Of a stretch of 64,000 bases of DNA, positions 1 to 12,199 are shown in pieces; positions within the stretch are counted from its first letter, which is position 1, and the number at the start of each line of letters is the position of its first letter. The stretch is from Apostichopus japonicus (taxonomy: Eukaryota > Echinodermata > Holothuroidea > Aspidochirotida > Stichopodidae). The position numbers were made by a program, and so were the translations under genes. The notes below the pieces were generated by a model. It saw nothing but the letters and a program-made list of their open reading frames with translations. It had not been told where the DNA came from and did not search any database. The DNA lies in the NCBI RefSeq assembly GCF_037975245.1, contig NC_092582.1:4566001-4630000 (forward strand), read 5' to 3'.

Positions 1-480
1 ATTCTTATCCTACCACCTCCCCCACCCACCCCATTAAGTTTTGAAAGCAAAACCTCCAAATTGGAATTTGCTATTCCTTGCCTGGAAGTGTTCACAGAGG
101 TCCACTTGATTTTGGGGGCCACATGACCTGTGGGGGGACCTCTTGACTTAAGGGGCACTATTAGGCACTTGCCTCATATAACTATATATATTCATAGACA
201 TATATTGGCTAACTGTAGTTGGAGCCTGATACAGTGACTTTCATCGGATTTCAAAGGTGGGGGGGGGGGCCAAATTCAATATTTCTTCCGACTAGTGTCA
301 AGACGTGCATGAACCAATCCGTGCCCCAGGGCATCTTGGGCCCGGAAGAGTGGTCTAATATATGCCCAACTGACTGTCAAAAATTCCCCCACTGGACAAT
401 TTTCCAGACTTATGATGCATGGGGGAACGTGGCCCTTGGGACCCACTTTGCGCACTACCCACAGAGAATATCATACTTAC

Positions 481-742
481 TGATTGTGTTCTAAGATTTT
501 CTGTCTAACGGCGGCTTTCTCTATTTCGTTGCCGAGGAACTCGACTTTATTGGAGAGTTTGCCGAGGGTGTCACTAACCCAATCCTTGACCTCAGACATG
601 ACAAGATCATCGGCTGGGAGATTCTGTCGGGATCGCTCTAGTAATTTCTCTTGTAAATAATGGAAACTAACACAACTGGCTTGTTGAACGCAATTTGCAG
701 CAATGAGGAATACTCCAAGACAAATGAGTCTTATCTCGTACG
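481..742 (-). CDS. Single coding exon of an unrecognised gene continuing off the left edge
   Basis: A 262-nt exon lies between a strong acceptor (pyrimidine-rich tract ending in CAG at 743-745) and a consensus donor GTAAGT just below 481. It is open in one frame for 86 full codons, entering and leaving in the middle of a codon. The peptide starts with a hydrophobic stretch (ICLGVFLIAANC) and then becomes charged and helical (QEKLLERSRQ, VKDWVSDTLGKLSNKVEFLG, IEKAAVRQKILEHN). This fits a signal peptide or membrane segment followed by an amphipathic or coiled-coil region, so it may be near the N-terminus of a secreted protein. An unspliced ATG at 777-779 is also in frame. I do not recognise the family. 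The 3' part would lie left of the window, and no upstream exon could be assigned with confidence. Confidence 0.55.
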
Positions 743-745
743 CTG

Positions 746-2877
746 AAAATGATAAAAAAAATGTAATTAAATAAAACACATGTTACAAATTGTCACCAAA
801 AATACAACAAGATGCTCATCTTTAAGAATTGCAATCGGATATGAAGCTTCTGTGCATAGATCTTTTTCACTTTATTGTTGTTGTTGATGGGGACTTTTAT
901 GTCCCTCCCGATCCTTCCCCTACCCCCCTTACTAAACTAAACGATGCAGTAATTTATTTGAGTTGGAGGAAATATATAGACCATAGATTAATACACTCTA
1001 CCTATAACCTCCCTCACATCACATGTGCAGCCAAAAGTAAATTACAAATGACATTTCAAAATGACATGAAAGCTTCAAATTCATCGTATTGCATTCAAAA
1101 GTTAAAATTAGAAATTGCTACAACTTTGCTTGACTTTGAAAATTCCTTTCATGTTGGTTTAGGGGCTGGTCGCATAGCTTCCCAGTTGGTTTGGACTCGA
1201 TGTTCAAATTCTTTCAAGTCACTGAGAATCTGTCTCCGTAAGGTAAATAATGCCTTCGAGAAAGGCAGCAAAATTTTCTAAAAACTACTTGACAGTTAGG
1301 TACATTTGGCAATATTCATAATCTACAATTACACCATATTGTTAACCAATGTTTCCCCAAATTTGCAAATTTATTACTTTTTCATTTCATATGCTAAGAC
1401 ACTTTGGAGGACTTGAACCATTTGAGTCATTCATTTCCTGTGTATTATAAACTTATGTTATTTTTCAGCTTAGCAGTTCGCTACAAACCTGTAATTATTA
1501 GAGCATGGGGAGGTGATACGCTAATTGCAAATGTGTTTCTTAAACGTCAAAAGGAATGTTTTTTTTCTCTCTGATTGTGATTGGGACAGGAAGCCACGTA
1601 CCACTCATATGTTTGAACAACTTGAGTAATAGTGAGGTTCGACAGATCAATATCAAATACGTTATTCAAATGCATTATGAAATACCTTTTATGAAATTAT
1701 ATGGTTTTGGTGCATGGACAGTTCTTTTTTAATCCACGGTTATTTTGACTTCCTCATTAATCCTCTCAATACCCACCCCCCCCTTCCCAATTCCTGCCTG
1801 GAACTTCTCTGTAGTACCATATGACTGAAAGGGGTGGCTATGGTGGAAATTATGCTTACTGAACAGATTCTTAAAATTCTCCTTAAAGACTACTACGTAT
1901 ACAGTATTGGGTTATTGAAAATATGCATGCTCCCTAAGAGCCATTTGGCGGGTGCACATTTGTGCGTCTGAGGAAAGATGGGGAGAGGTGGGGAGGGGTG
2001 GGGAATGTGAGGAACGCGAGGAGTGTTGGATGCCAAGGTATGAAGTTGGCCAAAAAAGGAACATGAATTAAGGAAGACAGATGAATGCACATACGAATAT
2101 TTAACAGTAACTTACAATCACACAAAGAAAAATTCCCCTAATGCTTCATGTCTTTATTCCTCATAATGGCCCTCCCCCCACCCCAACCCTCCATATGGAA
2201 AAGGCTTATAAAATTTTGTAACATAGATAAAATGGGTTTCAGCAATTGGTTTAGCATGTGGTTTAACACCTACATAACTGTGGTTTAGCATTTGATGACA
2301 ACAGTATCTGTAATAGTTTAATACTCCCTTTTGAATATGATGATATGATACGTCTGGAAAACTCCTACGCCATCACTGGTTGCATGGTTAATCAATTTTC
2401 ATATCACTTTTCCATATAAATCAAAGAAGTATTATCCGCCTGACAGGGTAAAAATTTCCACCATGTCAACCTGAAACTGTTGGTCACATTATCCATAGCA
2501 AAATCACACATTCTGCAAGGTAATTTACATTTAGACAGAGAGTACTTTTAGGGGCAAATTGCAATCTGGACAAACAGTCACTGTAATAAAATTTGGATCT
2601 GTGCCAATAAAAAAATTAAAAAAAGCCTTAACCATACTTTCAATCAGTGTAAATAAAAAAAAAAGTACTGTTTTAATAATCGATTAGCTATTAAGTCAAT
2701 AGATATGGAAATTTCCCAGATGTTTTAATGTCAAAGTGACGGTGGTAATTTATATGTTTCAATCTTACAGTACTACAGGAGGTAGTAAATAGAATATACA
2801 ATTAGGAAATGTCATCTGTACAACCTCAGTGTGCACTTATTGCTGTAACAGATTCAACTAACCTGCAAGGTTTATAC
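746..2877. other. Non-coding stretch, no assignable gene
   Basis: Low-complexity and AT-rich sequence with short C runs (for example 1771-1790 and 2173-2190). Open frames here are short and lack splice or domain support. A 150-codon plus-strand frame at 829-1281 resembles no protein and is treated as chance. Confidence 0.5.
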
Positions 2878-3095
2878 TTGTATGTATTGTATGAATGTAT
2901 GTATTTTAGATCCAGGAACTCGGGAAGAAGCCTCATTGGCTTATCAAAGCCGCAAGCTGACCGAAGTCAGTCTCTTACATTCATATTTAATGTCCAACTC
3001 TGTAACTGGACGACATACATTAACCTTGGAGTGACTCGACCCGGTAACCTTATGATTGAAAGGCACCGGCGTTAACCACTGAGCTAACACTCAGC
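2878..3095 (-). mobile_element. tRNA-derived SINE
   Basis: Read on the minus strand, the element begins near 3095 with an A-box-like TTAGCTCAGTGGTTAACG and a B-box-like GGGTCGAGTCACTCC. It continues into a body with GACTGACTTCGGTCAGCTTG and GGCTTTGATAAGCC and ends in a TACA/CATA-type simple tail near 2878-2908. The same 3' body occurs in the SINEs at 11802 and 23571. The pol III promoter boxes and shared body support a tRNA-derived SINE family. The 5' tRNA-like part resembles the 23571 copy more than the 11802 copy. Confidence 0.8.
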
Positions 3096-3383
3096 AAGAT
3101 CATACTTGGAAGTATGATCTGCCAAGATGAGTACCCAAAAAATAATGTCACGCTCCTTGTAACTTAGTTACTTGCCCTAATGTAGATCATTGGTTTGAAC
3201 TTTATCCAATCGGGAAACACTTCACATGAAGAAGGAAAAGTTTCACCCTTTATGCCAACTGCCAGTGATAGGTATATCACTATACACTATATTTATCATC
3301 GGTAGTGCCCCCCCCCCCCTCCCTTCCCCCAAATTGCTATAAAGTCCAATAACGGTCACTCATGTTCCAAGTTAAACCCTATT

Positions 3384-4475
3384 AGTATGTATCTGTTACC
3401 GTTAGCCAACTCTGAGTACTTCTTACTTTCATGTTTTACACTGCAGCCAACTCAGAGCACTTTTAATTTCATATTATGGGAGCGCTCTACTAGACAAAAC
3501 TTCTGGACTTTTGGGAGTGCTTCCTTTCACAAATTTTCCCTATTGTTGATATTTTTTGTCACTCAGTTAACTTCTCTGTATTTATATTGTGAAGAAACAA
3601 ATAAATAAAATGAAATGAATATTTTACTGTTATCCAACACTGTGTATATTTTACTTTATCTTTCCTGTTTTACATTAAACTCTGAGTATTATTTTTCAGG
3701 TTTGGTCTTTTAACTTTTATTGTTATACTGAACCCTTGAGTATCATTTTAATTTTGTATTTTACTTTCACCCAACTTTGTTTATTTATTTATTTATAATT
3801 TTTAAAGTTTAATTTAAGTTTTCATTTCTATCTTTCACTGTTACCCAACTATGAGTTTATTTACTTTTAACTTTTTCTATCGTCCAACTCTGAGTATGGT
3901 TTTTAACTTTTATCTTTGACTTTCACCCGACTCTGAGTAGCTGTTACTTTTTATCTTTAACTGTTACCCAACTCTGATAGGCTTTCACTTGTACATTTCA
4001 CTGTTACCTAACACCAACTATATATCAATTTTACCTGTTTCTGTTACCCAAATCTGAGAAGTTTAAAGGGAGTGAAGACTCACGCGGAAAAGAAACGTCT
4101 GATGCCGGTAATCTGACCTAGTTTCGAATGGTGTGTGACAGAAGTGTTAGACACCACAATCGATCCCAGAAAATACACACACAGCTTGCTACCGTCGGTA
4201 ATTAGACACTAGTGTACAGTCAAAACATACAGCAACGGTCAATATACCCACAACACAGTGTACATAGCAGCAGCAATGGACACCTCAGGTCCAGATAAAA
4301 GATAAAAAGGTATCACGTTTCATTACTGTCTGCATTTTGTAGAGACAAGAAGAAAACTTCACTCATGGCAAGCAACGGAAAGTTAACTTTTTTCAGAGGG
4401 CGACATGCGGTTTGGGGCGAGTCTTCAATGCCTTTAAAATTACTCCGTCTCTCTTATTCTCAATTCTGAGTACTT
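3384..4475. repeat. Degenerate tandem repeat (CCAACTCTGAGTA motif)
   Basis: The motif ACTGTTACCCAACTCTGAGTA recurs about ten times in degraded form (near 3405, 3447, 3630, 3765, 3840, 3880, 3925, 3965 and 4040), separated by T-rich spacers. It is interrupted by the MITE at 4067-4433 and resumes briefly after it (near 4460). No coding potential. Confidence 0.6.
4067..4433. mobile_element. piggyBac-like MITE, TTAA target site, copy 1
   Basis: A 367-bp element bounded by terminal inverted repeats: AGGGAGTGAAGACTC at the left and GAGTCTTCAATGCCT at the right. TTAA flanks it directly on both sides (4063-4066 and 4434-4437). A second copy of high similarity at 22445-22801 is also flanked by TTAA. 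TTAA duplication is the hallmark of the piggyBac superfamily. No transposase frame is present, so it is non-autonomous. Confidence 0.85.
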
Positions 4476-5197
4476 TTTATCAAGCACTATTAGTGTATCA
4501 TTTTTGATGATCTTGAAAATGTTAGAACATGTTAAAATCTACCAATATTCTTTCAAAATTGGTTTTTCATTTCTATTGTCAAGTTTCTGTTCATAAATAT
4601 ACTTGCACGTCGATTTGGAAATAAAATGGCCAGTTCAATTCTACGAAAGAACATTACAAAGACTCATTTTTAATATACACAAAATGAATTCTTCCTGATG
4701 AGCAGAACTTTCAGTTAGTGTGTAATTATATTATATGTATGGATATAACCCAAATAGTCCAGCTTCATCATTATGGGCAATGCATGTCATGGATGGACGG
4801 TCAAACTTAAGCTATATGTCCAATGACGATACAACCATACATCCTACGTCTGATAAGGTCAAGTGAACTCTTAGAAAAGAGAAGTTTAATTGTGCAAAGC
4901 AGGGCAAAATATGGCTTCAAAACCGGATACTAAAGTTGATTTGTAATGGTTTCTCACAACCTTTTCCACTAATCTAGATCATTTAATTCTGTGACTCACT
5001 TGGTCAATGTTTCACCCTATGGAAGTCGGCATGTTTGCATGATTAAGTTTTCTACATCTCCCCCCCCCCAAAAAAAAAACCTCCATCCCCCATTTTTTTG
5101 TGTATCCAATGGTTGCATTTGTTCATCATATATTTGGGTTTCAGTGTTAGGGAGTAATACTGGTGATGACATAAAATAATGATAATACATTTATAGT

Positions 5198-5995
5198 GTT
5201 CATAATCTTATGTTATAATGTCCATGCTCTGGTATATTATAGTGTCTGTGCTCTAATATTTTACAGTGCTATGCTCTAGTATGTTATTGTCTATTTGCTC
5301 TAATATGTTATAGTGTCTATGCTCTAGTATGTTATAGTGTCCATGCTCTTATATATAATAGTGTCCATGCTCTAGTATGTTATTGTCTATTTGCTCTAGT
5401 ATGCAAGAGTGTCAATGCTCTAATATAGTGTATATGCTCTAATTTATGTTAGAGTGTCTATGCTCTAGTATGTTATAGTGTCCATGCTCTAATATGTGAG
5501 GGTCTATGCTCTAATATGTTATAGTGTACGTGCTCTAGTATGTTATAGTGTTCGTGCTCTAATATGTGTCCATGCTTTAACATGTTATTGTTTATGCTCT
5601 AGTATGTTATAGTGTCCATGCTGTAATCTGCAAGTGTCCATGCTCTAATATAGTGTATATGCTCTGATATGTTATAGTGTCTATGCTGTAATATGTTATA
5701 GTGTCCATGCTCTAATATGTTACAGTGTCCATGCTCTAATATGTTATAGTGTTCATGCTCTAATGTTAGTGTACATGCTCTAATATGTTATAGTGTCCAC
5801 ACTCTAATATGTTATAGTGTCCATGCTCTTATATGTTATAGTGTCCATACTCTTATGTTATAGTGTCCATGCTCGTATAATTAATAGTGTCCATGATCTA
5901 ATATGTTGTGTGCATGAAATAATATGTAATTGTGTCCATGCTCTAGTCTGCTATAGTTTCCATGAAATAATGCAGCCTTAGTGTCCATGCACGCT
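5198..5995. repeat. Satellite array, about 24-bp unit
   Basis: More than 25 variants of TATGTTATAGTGTCCATGCTCTAA in head-to-tail order. Units vary from about 20 to 26 bp, with substitutions and indels increasing toward 5900-6000. No open frame of note. Confidence 0.9.
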
Positions 5996-6639
5996 CTTTT
6001 GTGCGCTAACACCCTTGCGATAACGGGCTATAACGTCCATGCATAACCTAATGGACTCAAATGTCTTTCCTCTATTACACATCAATGTCCCTGTTCTCAT
6101 TCAGCATTCTAATATCCATGTTTCAATTTAATTCATTGCTTGAACATCCTATGTTCATCTTAATTTACAGCACTACCACATGTAATTAACAGTATTACTT
6201 CATTAATACCTCTGCAAAGTGTTGACCTACATTTCATTAGTGTCGAATTCATTTCCTTTCATATCTTTATCCTCTTAAAACCAAATCTTACTAACCAACA
6301 ATTGAAGAGACAGAAATATTTCCTTTCTGGCTTTCTGTCGACAGAGGTCGCGGTACTATTTCCACTTGTAATTAGTCATATCCGTCGGCAATTATTATTG
6401 TTAGAATATTTTTTTTCGAAAAATAGCTGCTTTGTTAATTCTTCCTTTGGGTTCATGGTCAATCCAAAATTAGATGGATTATATTTGATGCATTGAACTG
6501 TCCTACATACACATATGAATTGGAATGACACAATTTTTATGCAAAATACAGTGACACATAAAATTAACTTTCGAATACAAAAGAAGACAAAAATAGATAA
6601 CAGTTGCTAACTTATTGAAAAATGTATAATAGTGATATC

Positions 6640-7575
6640 ATATCAGAAATGCCATACACTGCAGATATGTTACACAATACCAAGAAGAAACTGCATAAGG
6701 TATCCAAAACTGCAGATAATGATATAAAATACCAAAAAGACACAGCATTAGGTATAGCAACACTGCAAATATGTTACACAATACCAATAAGACACTGCGA
6801 AAAGTTTAGCAACACTGCAGGTATGTTACACAATACCAAGAAGAATCTGCAAAAGATATAGCAATACTGCATATATGTTACAGAATACCAAAAAGACACT
6901 GCATAAGGGATAGCAACATTGCAGATATGTTATACAATACCAAGAAGACACTGCATAAGGTATCTAGCAACACTGCAGACATGTTATACAATACCAAGAA
7001 GACACTGCAAAAAGTTTAGCAACACTGCAGATATGTTACACAATACCAAAAAGACACTGCATAAGGTATAGCAACACTGCAGATATGTTATACAATACCA
7101 AGAAGACACTGCATAAGGTATAGCAACACTGCAGATATGTTATACAATACCAAGAAGACACTGCATAAGGTATAGCAACACTGCAGATATGTTACACAAT
7201 ACCAAAAAGACACTGCATAAGGGATAGCAACACTGCAGATATGTTATACAATACCAAGAAGACACTGCATAAGGTATCTAGCAACACTGCAGATATGTTA
7301 TACAATACCAAGAAGACACTGCATAAGGTATCTAGCAACACTGCAGATATGTTACACAATACCAAGAAGAATCTGCAAAAGATATAGCAATACTGCATAT
7401 ATGTTACAGAATACCAAAAAGACACTGCATAAGGGATAGCAACACTGCAGATATGTTATACAATACCAAGAAGACACTGCATAAGGGATAGCAACACTGC
7501 AGACATGTTACCAAAAAGACACTGCATAAGGTATGTTAACACTGCAGATATGTTACAAAATACCAAAAAAGACAA
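6640..7575. repeat. Satellite array, 52-bp unit
   Basis: About 17-18 copies of a unit that includes GCAGATATGTTATACAATAC and AAGACACTGCATAAGG. Higher-order copies are visible, because the block around 6830-6960 is repeated nearly exactly around 7360-7480. The predicted frames inside (about 70-80 codons) are repeat artefacts. Confidence 0.9.
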
Positions 7576-7940
7576 GCCATTCAAATTGCTCACTAACTGA
7601 CATTCATAATATAAAACAAATAGGCTCGCTTTACAGTGGTTTGCTTTGTCAGTCAACCTCATAGCTTAGGATTGAAGCTTATGCGCTGATTTGTCAATCA
7701 AGTTTAGATCAGTGAGACATTTAATTTGCAAGTGGATTTTGCAATATCCAAAGGAAATTGTCAATACTAGTTATTGTTCCCTTTCTGTAAATATCCGACT
7801 ATCAAAGTCCTCTTTCAATGGCTTGTAATAGTCCATAATAGTTTATCGTAAAATTCATTACAAGATGTGAGGAAGTTATTATACAACAACCATAACCATA
7901 GTGGATAAAAACATTATCAATATCCTCCTCCTTAGTTATC

Positions 7941-8311
7941 ATGACTAAAACGAGAATCGGGTGACAAGTTCTAGAACACGGCTGCACGAATTGTTCACAG
8001 AGCGAGTAAATATACTGCCATTACTTCAATACTGAAAGAGCTGCTTTGGTTACCTATAAATATAAGCATTGATTATAAAATCCTCATTTTGGCCTTTCAT
8101 ACTATTAAATGTAATACCCCAGATACCTTTGTGACATCTTGCATCAACAAACAAACAATAGGCCATCTAGAATATCCTAACCAGCTAAATGTTCCTGTGT
8201 CTTGATTGAAAACGATCGGGGATCACAGCCTTTAATCATGCTGCCACCTGTTTGTGGAACTCACTTTCAGTAGATATTAGGTCTCTAAACTCACTTGATC
8301 AGTATAAATAT
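7941..8311 (+). mobile_element. 3' end of a non-LTR retrotransposon (CR1/L2-like), 5' part of the remnant
   Basis: Conceptual translation gives the typical C-terminal region of a LINE reverse transcriptase ORF: ELLWLPINISIDYKILILAF, then after frameshifts and stops LWNSLSVDIRSLNSLDQYK. This matches the well-known LxWLPVxxRIxYKxLxL...LWNSLPxxIR...SLxxFKxxLKxxLF pattern. The frame is broken, so the copy is dead. The hAT element at 8312-9218 interrupts it inside the final helix, and the LINE resumes at 9219. Confidence 0.8.
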
Positions 8312-9218
8312 CATGGGCGTCAACAGGTGGGGGACGGGGGGGACATGTCCCCCCCACTTTCAAAAGTGGAGGGGATATCATATCATTTGTCCCACCCACT
8401 TTTCAGAGTAGTTATTAAAAAAAATCACATGCATATGCGCGATTTTCTATTTAAGGTCAAGAAATCTGGACTCCCTGGGCCCCTGCTATCTATCACTTGC
8501 ACCGTCATTTATCTCCCATTCTCCCAATATCCTAAATCTGCCCATTTAATTCGTCTGGGGGGGGGGGGGGGAGACCATTCGAAAGTGTATTGAATCTTGC
8601 ACACATGTTGTTTGTATGGGTTCCAAGGGATTAGGTAAGCCATACAGGTAGATGGTGATGAGTTACTATGTTCATATCACTACCTCCAGTCCCTTGGACT
8701 GGACGGACGAATAGGGGTGTAGGGGTTAAGTAATTAAGGCTACATGTATTCGCCGGATATGGTAGATCTTTATTGTTGAGTGCCGGCTAGGCGCTACACA
8801 CGCTCTGCGCGCGGTGCCTTTTTCTGATTATTATTATTAAAGTACCTGGGCACATAACAACTGACGTCTCGCACCTACATGCATGTATTATATATACCAC
8901 TCCGCTCATCCCGGAGGTGACGGCGCCACTTTTTCAATATTTCGTTTGAGATGGACGCTGTGTAATTCGTCTCCCTTGGTGTCAGAACGGCATCTTTCTA
9001 CCAGTACTTTCTGTCGGGATTTAGTTTTGTGAGACAAAATTTCTCCTCACAGATCTGGTTCTGATGTAACTAAAAACGACTCAGGAAGGCCGTCTCCTGC
9101 GATCTAGGGGGTCTTATGGACCCAAAATTTTCTGGTACGCTACGCGCCAACCAATGGTGGCGCTCCGCTTAGATAGTATAGTGTCCCCCTCACTTTCTGA
9201 AACCTGCTGACGCCCATG
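8312..9218. mobile_element. Non-autonomous hAT element with perfect 8-bp TSD, nested in a LINE
   Basis: The termini are CATGGGCGTCAACAGGT at the left and ACCTGCTGACGCCCATG at the right, inverted with one mismatch. The target ATAAATAT is duplicated exactly at 8304-8311 and 9219-9226. Removing the element and one duplicate restores continuity of the LINE reading frame. The 8-bp duplication and C-A-x-G-G-G-C-G type ends indicate hAT. The interior (about 900 bp) has no transposase frame. Its right part carries the module CGATCTAGGG...TACGCTACGCGCC...GGCGCTCCGCTTAGATAGT shared with the elements at 13277, 14717 and 20318. Confidence 0.9.
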
Positions 9219-9355
9219 ATAAATATCATCTTAAAAATCATCTTTTTTCCACAATATTATTGGTTTCTTTTTGTCTTCACCTGTGAAGCACACAGAGCAA
9301 CTTTTGTTGGATTCTGTGTTCTATAAGACTAAATTATAATTATTGTTATTATTAT
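9219..9355 (+). mobile_element. Continuation and 3' terminus of the interrupted LINE
   Basis: The frame resumes directly after the hAT target duplication with HLKNHLFSTILL. A short 3'UTR with a potential stem (CACAGAG...CTGTGTTC) follows, then an ATT/TTATTA simple repeat tail near 9340-9360. This order (C-terminal LKxHLF, short UTR, short microsatellite tail) is typical of CR1/L2-clade 3' ends. Confidence 0.75.
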
Positions 9356-10900
9356 TATCAACATTGCAGTTATGTCACACAAAACCAAGAGGACCGATAA
9401 ATGGCTATGAATTCAATAATAAAGACTGTTTTTGAAAAATAAATTCAAAGGAATGAAATTTTCAGACATAAAGTAGCACCTAAAAGATGGAATTCTTAAC
9501 TTTCTATAAAAAAAAATCCAGAGGGGGAGGGGAGGGGGGGGGCTGAGGGATGGAATGTTGACAGACAATGTCAAATTCAACGCCTACTAGGATAGCAAAC
9601 ATTTTTAAATACAAACTTCATTTGTAGAAAAATGATGTTTTGCTCTCTTGTGAAGAATGTTCATTGTTATACACTGTTCCACATAAATTGAACCTAGTAT
9701 CTTGATTTTTCACCCGAAAACGTAGAATTTAGCAGTTTTATTTATATGGGAAATGTTTCCTTTGCAACACTTTCTTTATAAATGCATAGAAACATTTACC
9801 ATATAAATAAACTTAATCCATCTCTTACTTCTCCTTACATCTTCACACTACATTTTCTTCAAAATATGTTGAAATATATTTTAAAATCTATTTTAACAGG
9901 ATTATATTGGATATGTTTTAACTGTCATGTACTTATACCACACACCTACATTCTCAAATCATGTATAATATTTGATATATTTTGTTGTTACACATTTTTC
10001 CCTAAAAAATTCATTAACATTTGACTATACTTCCTTGAATTGACATTAATTTCGATCCCTTGATTACATATTTGTACTATCATCATATTAAAGAACGCAA
10101 ATATTTTCTTACCCATTATGAATCCAGACAGAATATTTCCAAAGCAAGATTAAAACCAGCTACCATTAGTTTGCCCAGTAGACGAAGAAGTAACTTATGG
10201 GAAAAAAAATTAAAATCTGCAATCTATCATCGTCTTCGATGTCTGTATAAGGCAAAGATTTGTGCTTTTCCTGTAAAATAATATGAATCAGCTTTGACTT
10301 CCTACGATTGTGTAATAGCGATTGACCAATATGACCTCCAAAGTTTAAGTTCGGTAGTATTAAAAACAAACAAAAAAAGCCAAATAATATGACTGTTTCT
10401 TCTACGATTTCCTCCTTGGACTTGGAGGGTCATACTTATATCGTTGCGGTGACGAGTGCAGGCACGCTATGCCTGCTTAAATGACCAGATGGATAAAAGA
10501 ACTTACCCAAATAAAAACGTTGTTTTTGGAAAAGAGGAAAATAGTAGAATGGGGAAGTTTGTGTGTCTTTTGAATAGAATATACTTGGCAATAGAATTCA
10601 TTTAAAAATGTACATATTTTGCTGAATTTCCTGGTTGTACACTTTGCTATATTATTTTTATTTAAAAACATAATTCTGACAAGATCCACTTACTGTGACT
10701 GGGTGCATATCACCAACATTCTGATGATACCAGCAATTATAATCACAAACTCTGTAAGGAGATTGTAGTAAAAAAAAATTATGTTAAAAGAACGTTTTTA
10801 TGAGACGGAGATTTACGTTTGAAAAGAAATTTGATACAAACTGTCCCATGGAAGTACCTAATAGATCCGTTTACTTACGTGTTTTGTAATAACATAGTTC
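9356..10900. other. Non-coding stretch
   Basis: AT-rich sequence with no splice-supported or family-like open frame on either strand. Frames of 65-80 codons (for example around 9782-10024 and 10060-10281) are of very AT-rich composition and look random. There is a G-rich run at 9520-9542. Confidence 0.5.
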
Positions 10901-11035
10901 CAGTATGTTATTTTAATGGAAGTATGAATCTCATATTATTATGTATGTGTGAATGGAGATATTATGTGGCCTCAGTATATTATCTGGCCTCAGTAGGCTA
11001 TATTATTATGCATGAATCGGCATATTATTATAATG

Positions 11036-11786
11036 CACATATGAATCAATATATTATAATGTAGCCTCAGGACAATATTACATAAGTATGAATCAGTATA
11101 TTATTACAATGAGGATGTGAGTCTATTATTATAATTTAGCCTCAATACGTATTATTACAATGCACATATGAATCAATATATTATAATGTAGCCTCAGGAC
11201 AATATTACATAAGTATGAATCAGTATATTATTACAATGAGGATGTGAGTCTATTATTATAATTTAGCCTCAATACGTATTATTATAATGCACATATGAAT
11301 CAATATATTATAATGTAGCCTCAGGACAATATTACATAAGTATGAATCAGTATATTATTACAATGAGGATGTGAGTCTATTATTATAATTTAGCCTCAAT
11401 ATGTATTATTATAATGCACATAGGAATCAATATATTATAATGTAGCCTCAGGACAATATTATGTAAGTATGAATCAGTATATTATTACAATGAGGATGTG
11501 AGTCTATTATTATAATTTAGCCTCAATATGTATTATTACAATGCACATATGAATCAATATATTATAATGTAGCCTCAGGACAATATTATGTAAGTATGAA
11601 TCAGTATATTATTACAATGAATGAGGATGTGAATCAGTCTATTATTTTAATTTAGCCTCAATTAATGTATTATATGTAATGTAAGTATATATGAATTAAT
11701 CACAATATTACTTATTACTACAATATTACTTTGATTCATACTTACATAATATTGTCCTGAGGCTACATTATAATATATTGATTCAT
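11036..11786. repeat. Satellite array, 127-bp unit, ending in an inverted copy
   Basis: The landmark CACATATGAATCAATATATT recurs at 11036, 11163, 11290, 11417 and 11544, exactly 127 bp apart, giving nearly five units. Units contain TGTAGCCTCAGGACAATATT and GAATCAGTATATTATTACAA. Near 11731-11786 part of the unit appears in reverse complement, forming a long foldback with the last direct unit. Degenerate units extend upstream to about 10900 and downstream past the SINE (12050-12200). Confidence 0.9.
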
Positions 11787-11801
11787 TATATTAATACATA
11801 T

Positions 11802-12046
11802 GGCGGAGTGTATAGCCTAGTGGTTAACGCCGGCGTCTCCCAGTCATGAGATCCCCGGTTCGATTCCCCCCGACAGCAATGTGTGTCGTCTGGCAAGGGT
11901 GTTGTTCAATAACAACTTCCCGACATGGACGTTAAATGGATGTGTGCCGAGAGATTGGCTTCGGTCAGCTTGCGAGTCTATAAGCCTCCATGGCTTCTCT
12001 CGCGAGTTCCTGCTTGCGGAAAGATCACATATACATACATACATAT
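11802..12046 (+). mobile_element. tRNA-derived SINE, second subfamily
   Basis: It begins GGCGGAGTGTATAGCCTAGTGG, containing an A box. A B-box GGTTCGATTCC lies near 11858-11868, and a GACAGCA end completes a tRNA-like head. The body carries TTGGCTTCGGTCAGCTTGCG and CGCGAGTTCCTGCTTGCGGA, shared with the SINEs at 2878 and 23571, and it ends in a (CATA)n tail. The 127-bp satellite motifs on both sides imply insertion into or at the edge of that array. It is not a functional tRNA gene: the body and tail continue well past the tRNA part. Confidence 0.85.
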
Positions 12047-12199
12047 TAGGTGGAGGAGAATCAGTATATTATTATGAAGCCATATTATACCATTGTAATG
12101 CAGGTGCAAAATCTGTATATTATTGTAATGGAACTGTGAAACCTGCATACTATTGTAATGCAGGTGTGAATCAGTATATTATTACACTACTATTATTAT

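Noticed and set aside
1149-1274. Possible minus-strand terminal exon (KILLPFSKALFTLRRQ ... LKEFEHRVQTNWEAM, stop)
   Set aside because: The peptide looks plausible and a TTTTTAG acceptor precedes it. However, it ends in a stop upstream of the exon at 481-742 and no partner exon was found. Too weak to annotate.
829-1281. 150-codon open frame on the plus strand
   Set aside because: No splice or domain support, erratic composition, and no family resemblance. Probably chance.
5198-7575. CRISPR-like array
   Set aside because: Units are contiguous satellites without unique spacers, in a eukaryotic context.
7192-7662. Hydrophobic repeat frames on the minus strand
   Set aside because: Artefacts of the 52-bp satellite.
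11802-11880. Genuine tRNA gene
   Set aside because: The tRNA-like head has A and B boxes but continues into a SINE body shared with two other loci and ends in a (CATA)n tail.
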